From: Oscillospiraceae bacterium | Lineage (GTDB): Bacteria; Bacillota; Clostridia; Oscillospirales; Acutalibacteraceae | DNA: 64,000 nt | Assembly: GCA_015066395.1 (NCBI GenBank) | Contig: SVOL01000002.1 | Span: 1 to 64,000, forward strand | Direction of reading: 5' to 3' | Part shown: positions 26,000-34,956 of the stretch, one piece after another | Numbering within the stretch: position 1 is the stretch's first letter | Layout of the letters: every line of letters begins with the position of its first letter | Notes under the pieces: generated by a model | Databases searched by the model: none | What the model was told of the DNA's origin: nothing | What the model saw: the letters and a program-made list of their open reading frames with translations, nothing else | Translations under genes and position numbers: made by a program

Positions 26000-26029
26000 C
26001 AGCCCGATCCAAAAATATCGATCGGGCTG
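26000..26029. terminator. Terminator behind cdaR
   Basis: CAGCCCGATC pairs with GATCGGGCTG around a 10-base A/T loop; both sides have T- or A-rich sequence. Confidence 0.8.
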
Positions 26030-26036
26030 TTTAATT

Positions 26037-27380
26037 TCAGTTTACCGTAACGTTAATGTCAACGGGATTTATCGAAACGGCCCAGGCTTCGACCGAGCCT
26101 TTAAGCTTTACGGTCAGGGTCTTTGTGTTGACCGAAGCAGTAGCGATATCGGCACAGTCGACCGACAACTGAATGTCCTCCGCCTTTACCTTGCTTAGTA
26201 CCGCATAACGGCCGCAAAGTGTAACGGTAATTCCCTTTTTGTAGGAAGTAGTAGCCGTCATACCGCCGTTAAGATTATAGAACTGTATCTTCGACGGGTC
26301 GATGGTAAATGACTTCTGCTTTAAACTGCCGACGTCAAGGGAAACGGTTATTTCCTCAGTGCCGTCAACTACCGTAACACCGTCACCCAAAACGAAGGAC
26401 ACATTGAACTTCGTATTACCGGGAGTGACCTTTGAGAAATCGATCGGCGCTAAAGAAAGACCGTTATCGAGCAGGGCCTGAACGGTTTCTACCGGTCCCT
26501 GAACAGTGACCGAATCAATGGCCTCAAACTTATTAGTAGTCTCATTAAACACACTCAACGAGAACTTGGGCAATCCGCCGTTATCAACATAATACTGCGG
26601 AAGGTTAGTAAAGGTCGGCTTAAGTCCCACCTCAGCCGTCTTATAAACAACAACACGGACATAGGTGTCGGTATTATAAACAAGCTGCGAAGAATCCGCT
26701 ATCGGATTACCTGCGTGGTCATAGAAGGTCGCCTCATACGAATCGTAGTTGACCGTTTCTTCGGCGAAAGGCTGCAAACCCTGAAGTGGCTTTACGACCA
26801 CCCTCGCAACCGACGAGACCACCTCTGACGGACCCGATATCTTCAAGGTCGTAAGCTCGGCACCGTCAGCCTCGCTCTTTAAGATACTGCGACCGATCTT
26901 ACGGTCGGTAACGGTCGTGAATTTAAACTCCGACACGTCGACCTCAACAGGAATATCGGCCTCCATAATATAGTCATACTTGACCTGAATGAAGTTGGGC
27001 GAAGGAACAGCCGTACAGCCGCTTTTATTGACCGAAGCCTCCAGAGTCAGTGTATAGACACCTGTCTTTTCAACGTCCTTATAGGACTTGACCGACACAG
27101 TAACATCGTCCTTCGAGACCGTGCCGACAATATAGCCCGGACCCGAAACGATAACGGTGACATTGTCACTGTATTGACCTACCGGAACCAACTTATTGTT
27201 ATTATCATCCTGCTTTTCAATCAGCGTCACGGGAACGTCCGACAGCGTTATATCACGTGACGGATTTTCGCCGATCTCAATGACCAGCCAAAAAACAACA
27301 GCTATAACGACCGAAAACGCCACTAAAAACTTCTTGTTGTCAAAAAGCTTGCGAAATTTTTTCAAAAATTCAAACTTCAC
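26037..27380 (-). CDS. cdaR: YbbR-domain regulator of diadenylate cyclase (CdaR-like)
   Basis: A 447-residue protein with one N-terminal membrane segment (KKFLVAFSVVIAVVFWLVI) and four extracytoplasmic YbbR repeats, each marked by a pattern such as DVPVTLIE..., VEVDVSEFKF, and SFTIDPSKIQFY. CdaR binds and modulates the membrane diadenylate cyclase CdaA, encoded immediately upstream (18 bases). The usual third gene glmM does not follow here; a terminator does. Confidence 0.9.
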   Translation of the reverse strand: MKFEFLKKFRKLFDNKKFLVAFSVVIAVVFWLVIEIGENPSRDITLSDVPVTLIEKQDDNNNKLVPVGQYSDNVTVIVSGPGYIVGTVSKDDVTVSVKSYKDVEKTGVYTLTLEASVNKSGCTAVPSPNFIQVKYDYIMEADIPVEVDVSEFKFTTVTDRKIGRSILKSEADGAELTTLKISGPSEVVSSVARVVVKPLQGLQPFAEETVNYDSYEATFYDHAGNPIADSSQLVYNTDTYVRVVVYKTAEVGLKPTFTNLPQYYVDNGGLPKFSLSVFNETTNKFEAIDSVTVQGPVETVQALLDNGLSLAPIDFSKVTPGNTKFNVSFVLGDGVTVVDGTEEITVSLDVGSLKQKSFTIDPSKIQFYNLNGGMTATTSYKKGITVTLCGRYAVLSKVKAEDIQLSVDCADIATASVNTKTLTVKLKGSVEAWAVSINPVDINVTVN

Positions 27381-27397
27381 ACCGTCACGCTCCTTTC

Positions 27398-28336
27398 TTA
27401 AGATTCCTTATCATCTTGTGTTTCGGCCATCTCTTCAGAAGAGTCCTTTTTGAACAATACGCTGACCCGGGCTATGACCTTAGTCACAAAACCGGGTTCA
27501 GCCTTTTCGTCGGGATCAAGGATCTCGGTATAAAGGCGGTCGCGAAGAGTTATCGGCGTAAAATCACGGCTGATAATACCGTTGACACAGACCGAAATAG
27601 TACCCGTCTCCTCCGACACAACGACGACCACCGAGTCAGACGATTCACTCATACCGACAGCAGCTCTGTGACGAGTGCCGAGCTGCTTGCTGAGCTCATT
27701 GTTAGAGGTCAGCGGCAAAATACAGCCTGCGGCCGCAATTCTGCCCGATTTTATAATCATACCGCCGTCGTGCAACGGAGATTTCGGATAGAAAATATTG
27801 CCGACCAGTTCTTCGGAAACCGCGGCATCGACCTCAGTACCGCTTGAGATTATCTCACCCAGCGGAGTCGATCTTTCAAAAACGATGAGTGCGCCTATCT
27901 TCTGCTCCTGCATCGTAGCACAGGCACGGCAAACACCGTCGATCATACGCTTCAACTCAACATTGATAGCCGAATCTCGTCCTTTTGCAAAATTACCGAG
28001 ACTGCTATGACCGACCTTTTCGAGCGCGTGGCGCAATTCGGGCTGGAATATAATGGCGACTGCGATGATAGCATAATCAAAGAACTTGACCAACAACCAA
28101 CGGATACTGATAAGATCAAGCCACTGAGCCAGCACCCAGGCCAAAAACAGCAACAAAAGACCCTTCAACAAGATTTTCGCTCTGGTTTCCTTAAAGAAAC
28201 CGATGGCCTTATAAACAACAAACGCCACGACCGCAATATCGATAACATCAACAAGACGGATATCACCAAAGGCCATAAAGATCTGCATAAAAAATCCCGA
28301 GATCAGATCCCACGCTTGTAAGAAAAATCTTGCCAT
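27398..28336 (-). CDS. cdaA: Diadenylate cyclase CdaA
   Basis: A 312-residue membrane enzyme that makes cyclic di-AMP. Three N-terminal membrane helices (about residues 20-90) are followed by the DAC domain with SPLHDGGMII (the DGA motif, here DGG) near residue 190 and GTRHRAAVG near 220. The C-terminal 40 residues extend past the domain with an acidic end. The ATG at 28336, 7 bases after GGGGTGAG, is preferred to a GTG at 28348. It forms an operon with cdaR and has its own promoter. Confidence 0.94.
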   Translation of the reverse strand: MARFFLQAWDLISGFFMQIFMAFGDIRLVDVIDIAVVAFVVYKAIGFFKETRAKILLKGLLLLFLAWVLAQWLDLISIRWLLVKFFDYAIIAVAIIFQPELRHALEKVGHSSLGNFAKGRDSAINVELKRMIDGVCRACATMQEQKIGALIVFERSTPLGEIISSGTEVDAAVSEELVGNIFYPKSPLHDGGMIIKSGRIAAAGCILPLTSNNELSKQLGTRHRAAVGMSESSDSVVVVVSEETGTISVCVNGIISRDFTPITLRDRLYTEILDPDEKAEPGFVTKVIARVSVLFKKDSSEEMAETQDDKES

Positions 28337-28373
28337 AAAGCCACTCACCCCTTTTAATCCTTTAATCTAATTC

Positions 28374-28403
28374 ATTTTAACATAAAGTGGTTCACATAAT
28401 CAA
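28374..28403 (-). promoter_or_regulatory. Promoter of cdaA-cdaR
   Basis: Minus strand TTGATT (28398-28403), 18-base spacer, TAAAAT (28374-28379). The -35 box overlaps the last codons of the desulfurase gene. Confidence 0.55.
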
Positions 28404-29569
28404 TAGACTTTTTGAATTTTTTTCATTCTTTTATAATTTTTTAATATATTTAAGAGATACTCTGCCTCACGCTCGGTATTAAAAAACGAACAACTCACCC
28501 TGACGGTGCCCGTCTCAGCTGTACCGAGACGTCTGTGAGCCATCGGTGCGCAGTGAAGACCCGCCCTCACGGCGATGTTATGATCGCCCAGATACTCGGC
28601 GATCTCGGTGCTCGGAATGTCTCTTAAATTAAAGGACAGTGTCGGCACCGATCTTCCCTCATTCGGATACTCGGAATACATTCTGCAACCGCCAAGGGTT
28701 CTTAGACCCTCGTAAATTTTTCGGCTGAGTTTAAGCTCGTGTTGCATGATTTTTTCCCTGCCCTTATTTTCAACAAAATCGATGCCGGCCGAAAGACCGA
28801 AGATGCCGGGCACATTGACCGTTCCGCTCTCGAATCTTTCGGGCAGATCAACGGGCTGATAAAAGCTCTGCGACATTGAGCCCGTACCACCTTCAGTAAG
28901 CGTTTTCGGTATCTCGCCCAAGGCTATCAGAACCCCAATTCCGGTCGGTGCAAAAATACCTTTGTGGGGAGCGATACAGAGATAATCGATTTTTTGCGCT
29001 TTCATATCAATAGGCAGCACACCCGCGGTCTGTGCGGCATCGACAGCGAACGGGACTCCTCTTTTTGCACAGATCTCACCTATTTCTCCAATAGGCAAAA
29101 CCGATCCCGTGACGTTAGACGCGTGAGTGCAAACGACCAATCGCGTATCTTTTCTTATAAGACGCTCAAACGAACGCACAGTGGCGTCCCAATCGCCGAA
29201 AATAACCTCAGCAATATCCAACTTCACACCGCTTTTGGTCATTTCATATAACGGTCGTGCGACGGCATTATGCTCCAATCCGGATATAACAACGTGGTCA
29301 CCGGGTCGGACGATCCCCTTTATTACGGTATTCAGTGCCGTTGTGCAATTAGCCGTAAATATCACCCTCTCCGGTGCATTCGCACCGAAAAACCGTGACA
29401 CCTTTTTTCTGCAACGGTATATCTCCTCGGAGCATTTGACCGATTCCTTATACCCTCCGCGTCCCGGATTTACGGAAAACTCGCGAAGTGACCTGTTTAC
29501 CGCTTCGATCACCTCTTTCGGCTTGACGCCCGAAGTCGCGGCATTATCAAAATAAACCATCTTAATCAT
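28400..29569 (-). CDS. Aminotransferase class V, cysteine desulfurase family (EF2568-like)
   Basis: A 389-residue PLP enzyme of the NifS/SufS type. The N-terminal VYFDNAATS, the PLP lysine in CIAPHKGIFAPTG (about residue 205) and the reactive cysteine in AGLHCAPMAHRRLGT near 345 match the cysteine desulfurase subgroup (am_tr_V, EF2568 type) linked to sulfur or selenium delivery for molybdenum hydroxylases. Its start overlaps the DUF3343 gene, a putative Se/S carrier. The donor role is likely; sulfur or selenium cannot be decided here. Confidence 0.85.
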   Translation of the reverse strand: MIKMVYFDNAATSGVKPKEVIEAVNRSLREFSVNPGRGGYKESVKCSEEIYRCRKKVSRFFGANAPERVIFTANCTTALNTVIKGIVRPGDHVVISGLEHNAVARPLYEMTKSGVKLDIAEVIFGDWDATVRSFERLIRKDTRLVVCTHASNVTGSVLPIGEIGEICAKRGVPFAVDAAQTAGVLPIDMKAQKIDYLCIAPHKGIFAPTGIGVLIALGEIPKTLTEGGTGSMSQSFYQPVDLPERFESGTVNVPGIFGLSAGIDFVENKGREKIMQHELKLSRKIYEGLRTLGGCRMYSEYPNEGRSVPTLSFNLRDIPSTEIAEYLGDHNIAVRAGLHCAPMAHRRLGTAETGTVRVSCSFFNTEREAEYLLNILKNYKRMKKIQKVY

Positions 29570-29780
29570 CTCTTACCGCAATGATTCTGATTCCGCTCAT
29601 TTGCAGTATCTTTTCCGCCTTTTCGGCATCCTTTGAACCGACCGAAACGCCGAAAAGACAGCCGGCTGCGGTGCCGCCCTGTGCTTTTTTCACAGTTGCT
29701 GTGATCTTATGCTTCGAGAGTTCCTCCCTGGCTTTATTGGCGAAGGTGGAAGTCGTTGTAACGAACATAGTGTTTTTCAA
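29562..29780 (-). CDS. DUF3343 putative Se/S carrier-like protein
   Basis: A 72-residue protein of the DUF3343 family, thought to carry sulfur or selenium in a way similar to TusA/YedF. It has one cysteine, in GGTAAGCLFGVSV at about residue 41, where the family has its conserved SCG. It overlaps the desulfurase gene downstream, so the two are co-translated and likely act together. TTG at 29780 is the start, 6 bases after AGGAGG. Confidence 0.8.
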   Translation of the reverse strand: MKNTMFVTTTSTFANKAREELSKHKITATVKKAQGGTAAGCLFGVSVGSKDAEKAEKILQMSGIRIIAVRDD

Positions 29781-29935
29781 AAGAATCCTCCTTTTTAAAA
29801 GTGTAAATATGCAGAATACTCCACATAAACATTTTATGCTACGGTGTTTAAAAAGGAAAATTAAAGACCGACCAAACCGGAATTTTCAAAACGCAAAACG
29901 CTGAATTTCCATATTGCGAATTTCGATTTTCAAAG

Positions 29936-30082
29936 GGGAGGTGGATTTTGCAAAGTAAAATACCGCACGCGTTCAAGACCTTACTTCTTTACCGTGCGGT
30001 GTTGTTAAAATTCAAGACCGTCGTGTACCTCTGTCTCATACCGTCTATCGCGTGCGGTCTCGCCTGCGGCGAGCCACCTCCC
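29936..30082. repeat. Multi-hairpin element closed by GGGAGGTGG/CCACCTCCC
   Basis: Perfect 9-bp outer arms at 29936-29944 and 30074-30082 enclose ACCGCAC/GTGCGGT (29962-30000), an ACCG/CGGT hairpin near 30040-30058 and CTCGC/GCGAG (30059-30073). The word TTCAAGACC occurs twice inside. No reading frame of note lies in 29781-30141. It may be a MITE-like repeat or a small structured RNA; no clear target-site duplication was seen. Confidence 0.55.
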
Positions 30083-30141
30083 GTATCTCAAAAACACAAT
30101 TAAGATACCAAAAAAGCAGGTCAAAAGACCTGCCTTAAACT

Positions 30142-31092
30142 TCATATTCTGACCGATATTTCACCCGAACTGAGTGTAGTCTCCGTACCGTCCGACAAAC
30201 GAACAATAAGACCGCCGTCGTTATCCACTCCGACTGCCGCCGCCTGAGTCTCAACGCCGTTTTTGATATAGGTTATCGGCTTGCCTAAAACCAACGACAG
30301 CCTGCGGTATTCCTCGATAAAAGTTCGTTTTTCCAACCCTTCAATAAGCATTTCAAGATGATTTATAACACTCGCCGCCAATCGGTTGCGGTCGACATTT
30401 CTTGCCTTTAAAGAGCCTGCTTTAACCTTGAGGTCATCGGGGAAATTTTCGGTCGAAACATTGATGCCGATGCCGACTATAATGCATTGTGCCGTTTGCG
30501 AATTGAGTTCGGTTATGGCCTCACAAAGGATGCCGCAGACCTTTTTTCCGTCAATATAAATATCATTGACCCATTTTATCCCGGCGTTAAGACCTGCTAC
30601 CTCTTTTATTGCACGGCAGACGGCAACTGCCGCAGCCGAGGTCACCGCCACACCCGAAGCAATGCCGTTTGCAGGCTTATAAACGTATGAAAAGTAAACT
30701 CCCGTGGAGCATGGCGAATAAAAAGATCTTCCAAGCCTTCCTCTACCCGAAGTCTGACTGTCGGCGATTATCAAGGTAGGGCTTGAAATGCCTTTACTGA
30801 CTGATCTTTTGGCCTCGGAATTAGTCGAGTCCAACTCCTCAAACACAAAGACCTCTGTATTCTTATTATCAAGGAACCTTAAGACGGCGGTTTTTGACAA
30901 AACATCAGAGCCGTCCAACAGACAATATCCCCGATTATGTGCCGAGGCAATCTTATAACCGTCTTTTTTAAGTGAACTTACAGCCTTCCAGACAGCGTTT
31001 CGGGAAACCGAATTTGCAGTCGCCAAGGCTTCACCCGAAATGAAGATTCCGACGTTTTCCAACAAAATTTTCAAGATCTTCTCCTTCAGCAT
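30142..31092 (-). CDS. birA: Bifunctional biotin ligase/repressor BirA
   Basis: A 316-residue biotin-[acetyl-CoA-carboxylase] ligase. An N-terminal winged helix (SGEALATANSVSRNAVWKAVSSLKKDGY) shows that it is the regulatory form, followed by the catalytic domain with SGRGRLGRSFYSP (biotin/AMP loop, about residue 120), KWVNDIY and GILCEA, and the small C-terminal SH3-like domain (SDGTETTLSSGEISVRI). The ATG at 31092, 8 bases after AGGAG, is preferred over one at 31110. It has its own promoter; no biotin genes are near. Confidence 0.94.
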   Translation of the reverse strand: MLKEKILKILLENVGIFISGEALATANSVSRNAVWKAVSSLKKDGYKIASAHNRGYCLLDGSDVLSKTAVLRFLDNKNTEVFVFEELDSTNSEAKRSVSKGISSPTLIIADSQTSGRGRLGRSFYSPCSTGVYFSYVYKPANGIASGVAVTSAAAVAVCRAIKEVAGLNAGIKWVNDIYIDGKKVCGILCEAITELNSQTAQCIIVGIGINVSTENFPDDLKVKAGSLKARNVDRNRLAASVINHLEMLIEGLEKRTFIEEYRRLSLVLGKPITYIKNGVETQAAAVGVDNDGGLIVRLSDGTETTLSSGEISVRI

Positions 31093-31115
31093 CCCCAACG
31101 CTCCTTTCATTGACT

Positions 31116-31144
31116 AATATACTTCATTTACAAAAAGTTTTCAA
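31116..31144 (-). promoter_or_regulatory. Promoter of birA
   Basis: Minus strand TTGAAA (31139-31144), 17-base spacer, TATATT (31116-31121). Confidence 0.65.
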
Positions 31145-31162
31145 GTGGCTGACAAACAGAAG

Positions 31163-31191
31163 TTGCGGCAAGAGTCAAAATATGCTAAAAT
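31163..31191 (+). promoter_or_regulatory. Promoter of the alarmone synthetase gene
   Basis: TTGCGG (31163-31168), 17-base spacer, TAAAAT (31186-31191), divergent from the birA promoter. Confidence 0.6.
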
Positions 31192-31220
31192 AAATACACA
31201 AATATTTGAAGGGTGATATT

Positions 31221-31889
31221 ATGCAAAACGGTTCGTCCAAAACAGTTATTCCCTCTTCTCCGTTTATCGAGGGTGCTGAGAAATATTTTGAGCATTTCCG
31301 TGAGTTTCAGGAGCTTATGATGCGGTATCAATGTGCGATATTAGAGGTCGAGACCAAGTTAAGAGTTTTAAACAACGATATGTCAGTCCGTCACAACCGC
31401 AACCCGATCGAGTTTATAAAAAGCCGTATCAAAAAGCCTATAAGCATTGCAAACAAGCTCAAACGCCGAGGTCTTGACGTAAATATTGACAATATGACAG
31501 CCTGCCTTAATGACGTCGCGGGCATCCGCGTGGTCTGCTCATTTATTGACGATATCTATGAAATCGCCGAAATGCTGGCACGGCAGGACGATATCACCGT
31601 AATTGAAGTAAAGGACTACATAAAAAATCCGAAGCCCACAGGCTACCGCAGTTATCATATGATAATCGAGATACCTGTCTTTTTTTCGGATAACCCGATG
31701 AATATGCGTGTTGAAGTACAGATCCGCACGATAGCGATGGACTTTTGGGCCAGCCTTGAACACGATCTGAAATACAAAAACGACGGTGCCGACCCCGACA
31801 TTGAGACCGAACTTTTTGAATGTGCAAAAACCATAAATGAGACCGACCTTAGGATGCAGCAGATCCGCGACAAGGTAGAAAAAGGATAA
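31221..31889 (+). CDS. Small alarmone synthetase (RelQ/RelP-like GTP pyrophosphokinase)
   Basis: A 222-residue protein with a single RelA/SpoT synthetase domain: RIKKPISIANKLKRRG near 70, DVAGIRVVCSFIDDIYEIAEML, GYRSYHMIIEIPV (the ribose/phosphate loop, about 143) and EVQIRTIAMDFWASLEHDLKYK. There is no hydrolase, TGS or ACT domain, so it makes (p)ppGpp but cannot degrade it. RelQ-like by length and by lack of an EF-hand-like tail. The ATG at 31221 follows GAAGGG. Confidence 0.88.
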   Translation: MQNGSSKTVIPSSPFIEGAEKYFEHFREFQELMMRYQCAILEVETKLRVLNNDMSVRHNRNPIEFIKSRIKKPISIANKLKRRGLDVNIDNMTACLNDVAGIRVVCSFIDDIYEIAEMLARQDDITVIEVKDYIKNPKPTGYRSYHMIIEIPVFFSDNPMNMRVEVQIRTIAMDFWASLEHDLKYKNDGADPDIETELFECAKTINETDLRMQQIRDKVEKG

Positions 31890-31919
31890 ACGATCCGAAT
31901 AAAAATGAACCACCTGATC

Positions 31920-31948
31920 GAGGCACGCTTCATTTAGAAGTGTGCCTC
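31920..31948. repeat. Dispersed hairpin, copy 2 (GAGGCACGCTTC)
   Basis: GAGGCACGCTTC with GAAGTGTGCCTC around ATTTA; second copy of the hairpin at 12021-12050. Both copies lie near a CACGAATATAAT word (12010s and 32030s). Confidence 0.6.
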
Positions 31949-31971
31949 AGCTATATTCGTGCAAAGCACGA

Positions 31972-32070
31972 GCGATATACCAAAGCTGCGATATGCGGTA
32001 AACCGCGCGATATACGGCTTCGCCGTGAGAAGTCACGAATATAATCAAAAGCCGAAGGCTTTTATATCGC
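31972..32070. repeat. GCGATAT-modular hairpin array
   Basis: GCGATAT occurs at 31972, 31988 and 32007, and ATATCGC closes at 32064-32070. Between these lie hairpins GCGGT/ACCGC (31995-32006), ACGGC/GCCGT (32014-32026), GTGA/TCAC (32025-32036) and AAAAGCC/GGCTTTT (32047-32063). The 408-base gap between the alarmone synthetase gene and the Ca2+ ATPase gene (31890-32297) holds only this array, the dispersed hairpin and two terminators. Confidence 0.55.
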
Positions 32071-32204
32071 TTTCTTTTTTAAAATATCTCGCCATAGGAA
32101 AGGATTTTCAAAAGAAAATATCGCTGTGAGACTTGTCTCACAATATCACTATAAAAATTTAATTTTATACCCTTTGAGATAGGCATTATTATATAACACA
32201 CTAT

Positions 32205-32235
32205 GGCACTTTCATTTCTTGAAAGTGTCATTTTT
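32205..32235 (+). terminator. Terminator, plus strand
   Basis: GGCACTTTCA pairs with TGAAAGTGTC around TTTCT, followed by ATTTTT. It would end transcripts reading through from the alarmone synthetase gene. Confidence 0.7.
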
Positions 32236-32248
32236 CTTATAAATGAAC

Positions 32249-32281
32249 AACGGAGACTACTTCTTGCGAAGTGTCTCCGTT
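32249..32281 (-). terminator. Hairpin behind the Ca2+ ATPase gene
   Basis: AACGGAGAC pairs with GTCTCCGTT, with an inner ACTTC/GAAGT stem; the T-run on the minus strand is interrupted (GTTGTTCATTT). Confidence 0.6.
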
Positions 32282-32297
32282 CGAGTGGTTCTTTTTA

Positions 32298-34904
32298 TTA
32301 CTTATGCGATCTTATAAACCCAAACAGTTTGGAAAGTTCCATTACAATGGTCGGAACTAACACCAATCCAAAACCGATAAGATAAAGTTTAGGTGCCAAA
32401 AGTTCGAGGCCGAAAGCAATTCGCACGGGTGTGAACAGTACTATAAGCACAAGAACTGTCGACACTAATGCCGCCCAATTAAGCTTGGTATTAGTGAACG
32501 GTCCTATCTTAAAGAGCGAATGTTCACTCCGCATATTAAACGCCTGCACGACCTGCGACAAGGCCAGAACCATAAATGCAAGGGTCTGACCGCCGGCTGT
32601 AATACCGGTCATCTTTTCACCGATATAGAACGCAAAGAGTGCCAATATACCGAACATAAAGCCCTGTAACACAGTGCGAACACCGAAGCCATTGGCAAAG
32701 AGACCCTCGTTTTTAGGCTTAGGTTTTTTATCCATAACGTCTTTTTCAACGGGTTCCATACCGAGTGCTACGGCAGGCAACGAGTCGGTTACAAGGTTTA
32801 TCCACAAAAGCTGCATAGACAAAAGCGGTGTTTTATGCCACAAAAGCATTGCAACAAACACGGTGACGACCTCACCGATGTTGGTACCGAGCAGGAAGCC
32901 GACGACCTTTTTGATGTTTGCGTAGATACCTCTGCCCTCTCTGACTGCGTCGACAATGGTTGCAAAATTGTCATCGGTAAGGGTCATATCAGCGGCACCT
33001 TTTGCAACGTCAGTACCCGTAATACCCATAGCACAGCCGATATCGGCGGCTTTTAAAGCGGGAGCATCATTTACACCGTCACCGGTCATTGAGACAACGC
33101 GGTCCTTCTTCTGCCAGGCCTTGACGATACGGATCTTATTTTCGGGAGAAACACGTGCATAAACGCTGATATGCTCGACCTCTCCGTCTAACTGCTCATC
33201 ACTCATAGCATCAAGCTCAGTGCCGGTGATGGCCTTGTCGCCGTCCTCCATAATACCCAACTCGCGTGCTATCGCCGAGGCGGTAACAACATGGTCACCG
33301 GTTATCATAACGGGCTTGATACCCGCTCTTCGGCAGACCTTAACGGCCTCTTTGGCTTCAGGTCTCGGCGGATCGATCATACCTACAAGACCTGCAAAGG
33401 TAAGACCGTTTTCCAGCTCTTCAGAGGTAAGCTGTGCGGGAAGCTCGTCAACGACCTTAAAGCCGATTGCCAACACGCGGAGAGCATTGCGGCTCATTCC
33501 GTCGTTAATGTTTTTAGCCGTCTCGGTATCACCGCTGACACAGCGATCCTTCATCACGTCGAAAGCTCCCTTGACGATGACGGTCAGTTTTCCGTCAATA
33601 TCATTGATGGTAGTCATCAATTTGCGGTCAGAGTCAAACGGCAAAGCACCCTTACGGGGATACTTCTCGTTAAGTTCATTTTTCGAAAAGCCCTTTTTAT
33701 GAGCCGCCAGCACGATAGCCGTCTCGGTGGGATCGCCTATATGCTGTTCAGCTCCGTTATTAAATGTGACCGATCCGTCACAGCAAAGTGTGCCGATTTT
33801 AAGCAGATCCAGCGACTTTTCGCTGAGATTTCCGTTAATGTCTTCAACACCGTCTCCTGCCCAGACCTTGACTAAAGTCATACGGTTCTGGGTGAGAGTG
33901 CCGGTCTTATCCGAGCAGATGACCGAGGCACTTCCCAAGGTCTCGACCGCGGGCAGACGGCGGATTATAGCGTTTTTCTTGACCATTCTCTGAACGCCGA
34001 TAGAAAGCACTATAGTAACTATAGCAGGCAGTCCCTCAGGGATAGCCGAAACCGCCAGAGATACAGCGGTCATAAATATCTCCATCGGTGCAATGTCATT
34101 AAGCAGACCGACGACGAAGATGACCGCACAGGCGGCAAGAGCGAGTATGCCTAAATACTTGCCGAGCTGAGCCAGTTTCTTCTGCAACGGTGTCTGGGCA
34201 TCTTCTTCATTATTGAGCAGGTTGGCTATCTTACCCATCTCGGTATTCATACCTGTAGCAGTAACGACCGCCACGGCAGTACCGTAGGTCACGCTACAGC
34301 CCGAAAACACCATATTACTGCGGTCACCGAGCGGTGCTTTTTCATCAACGACCTCTAAAGCATCCTTCTCACTCGGCACCGATTCGCCGGTCAAAGCCGA
34401 CTCCTCGGATTTAAGACTTGTGCTCATGATCAATCTTGCATCGGCAGGTATAAAGTCACCGGCTTCAAGCTTGATAATATCACCGGGAACGAGTTCTGCG
34501 GCATCAATGATCTCTTCCTTACCGTCGCGAACAACCCTCGCGTGCGGTGCAGAAAGTCCTTTTAATGCATCGAGTGCCTTTTCAGCCTTACTCTCCTGTG
34601 CAACACCCATAATAGCGTTAAGCACGACGATAAGCAAAATAAGCGCAGGCTCAAAAAACTCCTTAGCCTCACCCTCGACACAAGCAATAACAAACGATAC
34701 GACAGCCGCGGCGATAAGAATAAGGATCATAACATCCTTAAACTGATCGAGAAAACGGCTGAGCATCGTCTTTTTCTTCTTTTCCTTTAAGCGGTTGGAA
34801 CCGTAGGTTTCGATAAGACCTGCGATCTGCTCGGCTTTAAGGCCTTTCTGAACATCGGTTTTCAGTTCCGACACGGTTTCATCTACCGATTTAAAATGAT
34901 ACAA
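32298..34904 (-). CDS. Calcium-transporting P-type ATPase (P2A)
   Basis: An 868-residue P-type ATPase. The phosphorylation motif SDKTGTLT lies near residue 335, the TGES actuator motif near 172, PEGLP in membrane helix 4 near 290, and MTGDGVNDAPALK near 605; NLVTDSLPA in helix 6 supplies calcium-binding residues. Length and motifs match the SERCA/PMR1-type bacterial calcium pumps (YloB-like). It exports calcium using ATP. The gene is preceded by a leader that contains the cloverleaf element at 34957-35026. Mg or Mn transport is possible but less likely. Confidence 0.9.
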   Translation of the reverse strand: MYHFKSVDETVSELKTDVQKGLKAEQIAGLIETYGSNRLKEKKKKTMLSRFLDQFKDVMILILIAAAVVSFVIACVEGEAKEFFEPALILLIVVLNAIMGVAQESKAEKALDALKGLSAPHARVVRDGKEEIIDAAELVPGDIIKLEAGDFIPADARLIMSTSLKSEESALTGESVPSEKDALEVVDEKAPLGDRSNMVFSGCSVTYGTAVAVVTATGMNTEMGKIANLLNNEEDAQTPLQKKLAQLGKYLGILALAACAVIFVVGLLNDIAPMEIFMTAVSLAVSAIPEGLPAIVTIVLSIGVQRMVKKNAIIRRLPAVETLGSASVICSDKTGTLTQNRMTLVKVWAGDGVEDINGNLSEKSLDLLKIGTLCCDGSVTFNNGAEQHIGDPTETAIVLAAHKKGFSKNELNEKYPRKGALPFDSDRKLMTTINDIDGKLTVIVKGAFDVMKDRCVSGDTETAKNINDGMSRNALRVLAIGFKVVDELPAQLTSEELENGLTFAGLVGMIDPPRPEAKEAVKVCRRAGIKPVMITGDHVVTASAIARELGIMEDGDKAITGTELDAMSDEQLDGEVEHISVYARVSPENKIRIVKAWQKKDRVVSMTGDGVNDAPALKAADIGCAMGITGTDVAKGAADMTLTDDNFATIVDAVREGRGIYANIKKVVGFLLGTNIGEVVTVFVAMLLWHKTPLLSMQLLWINLVTDSLPAVALGMEPVEKDVMDKKPKPKNEGLFANGFGVRTVLQGFMFGILALFAFYIGEKMTGITAGGQTLAFMVLALSQVVQAFNMRSEHSLFKIGPFTNTKLNWAALVSTVLVLIVLFTPVRIAFGLELLAPKLYLIGFGLVLVPTIVMELSKLFGFIRSHK

Positions 34905-34956
34905 CAGTAATTCCTCCTTAAAATTTTAAGCGTATCAATTTTTAAGATATTTCAAC

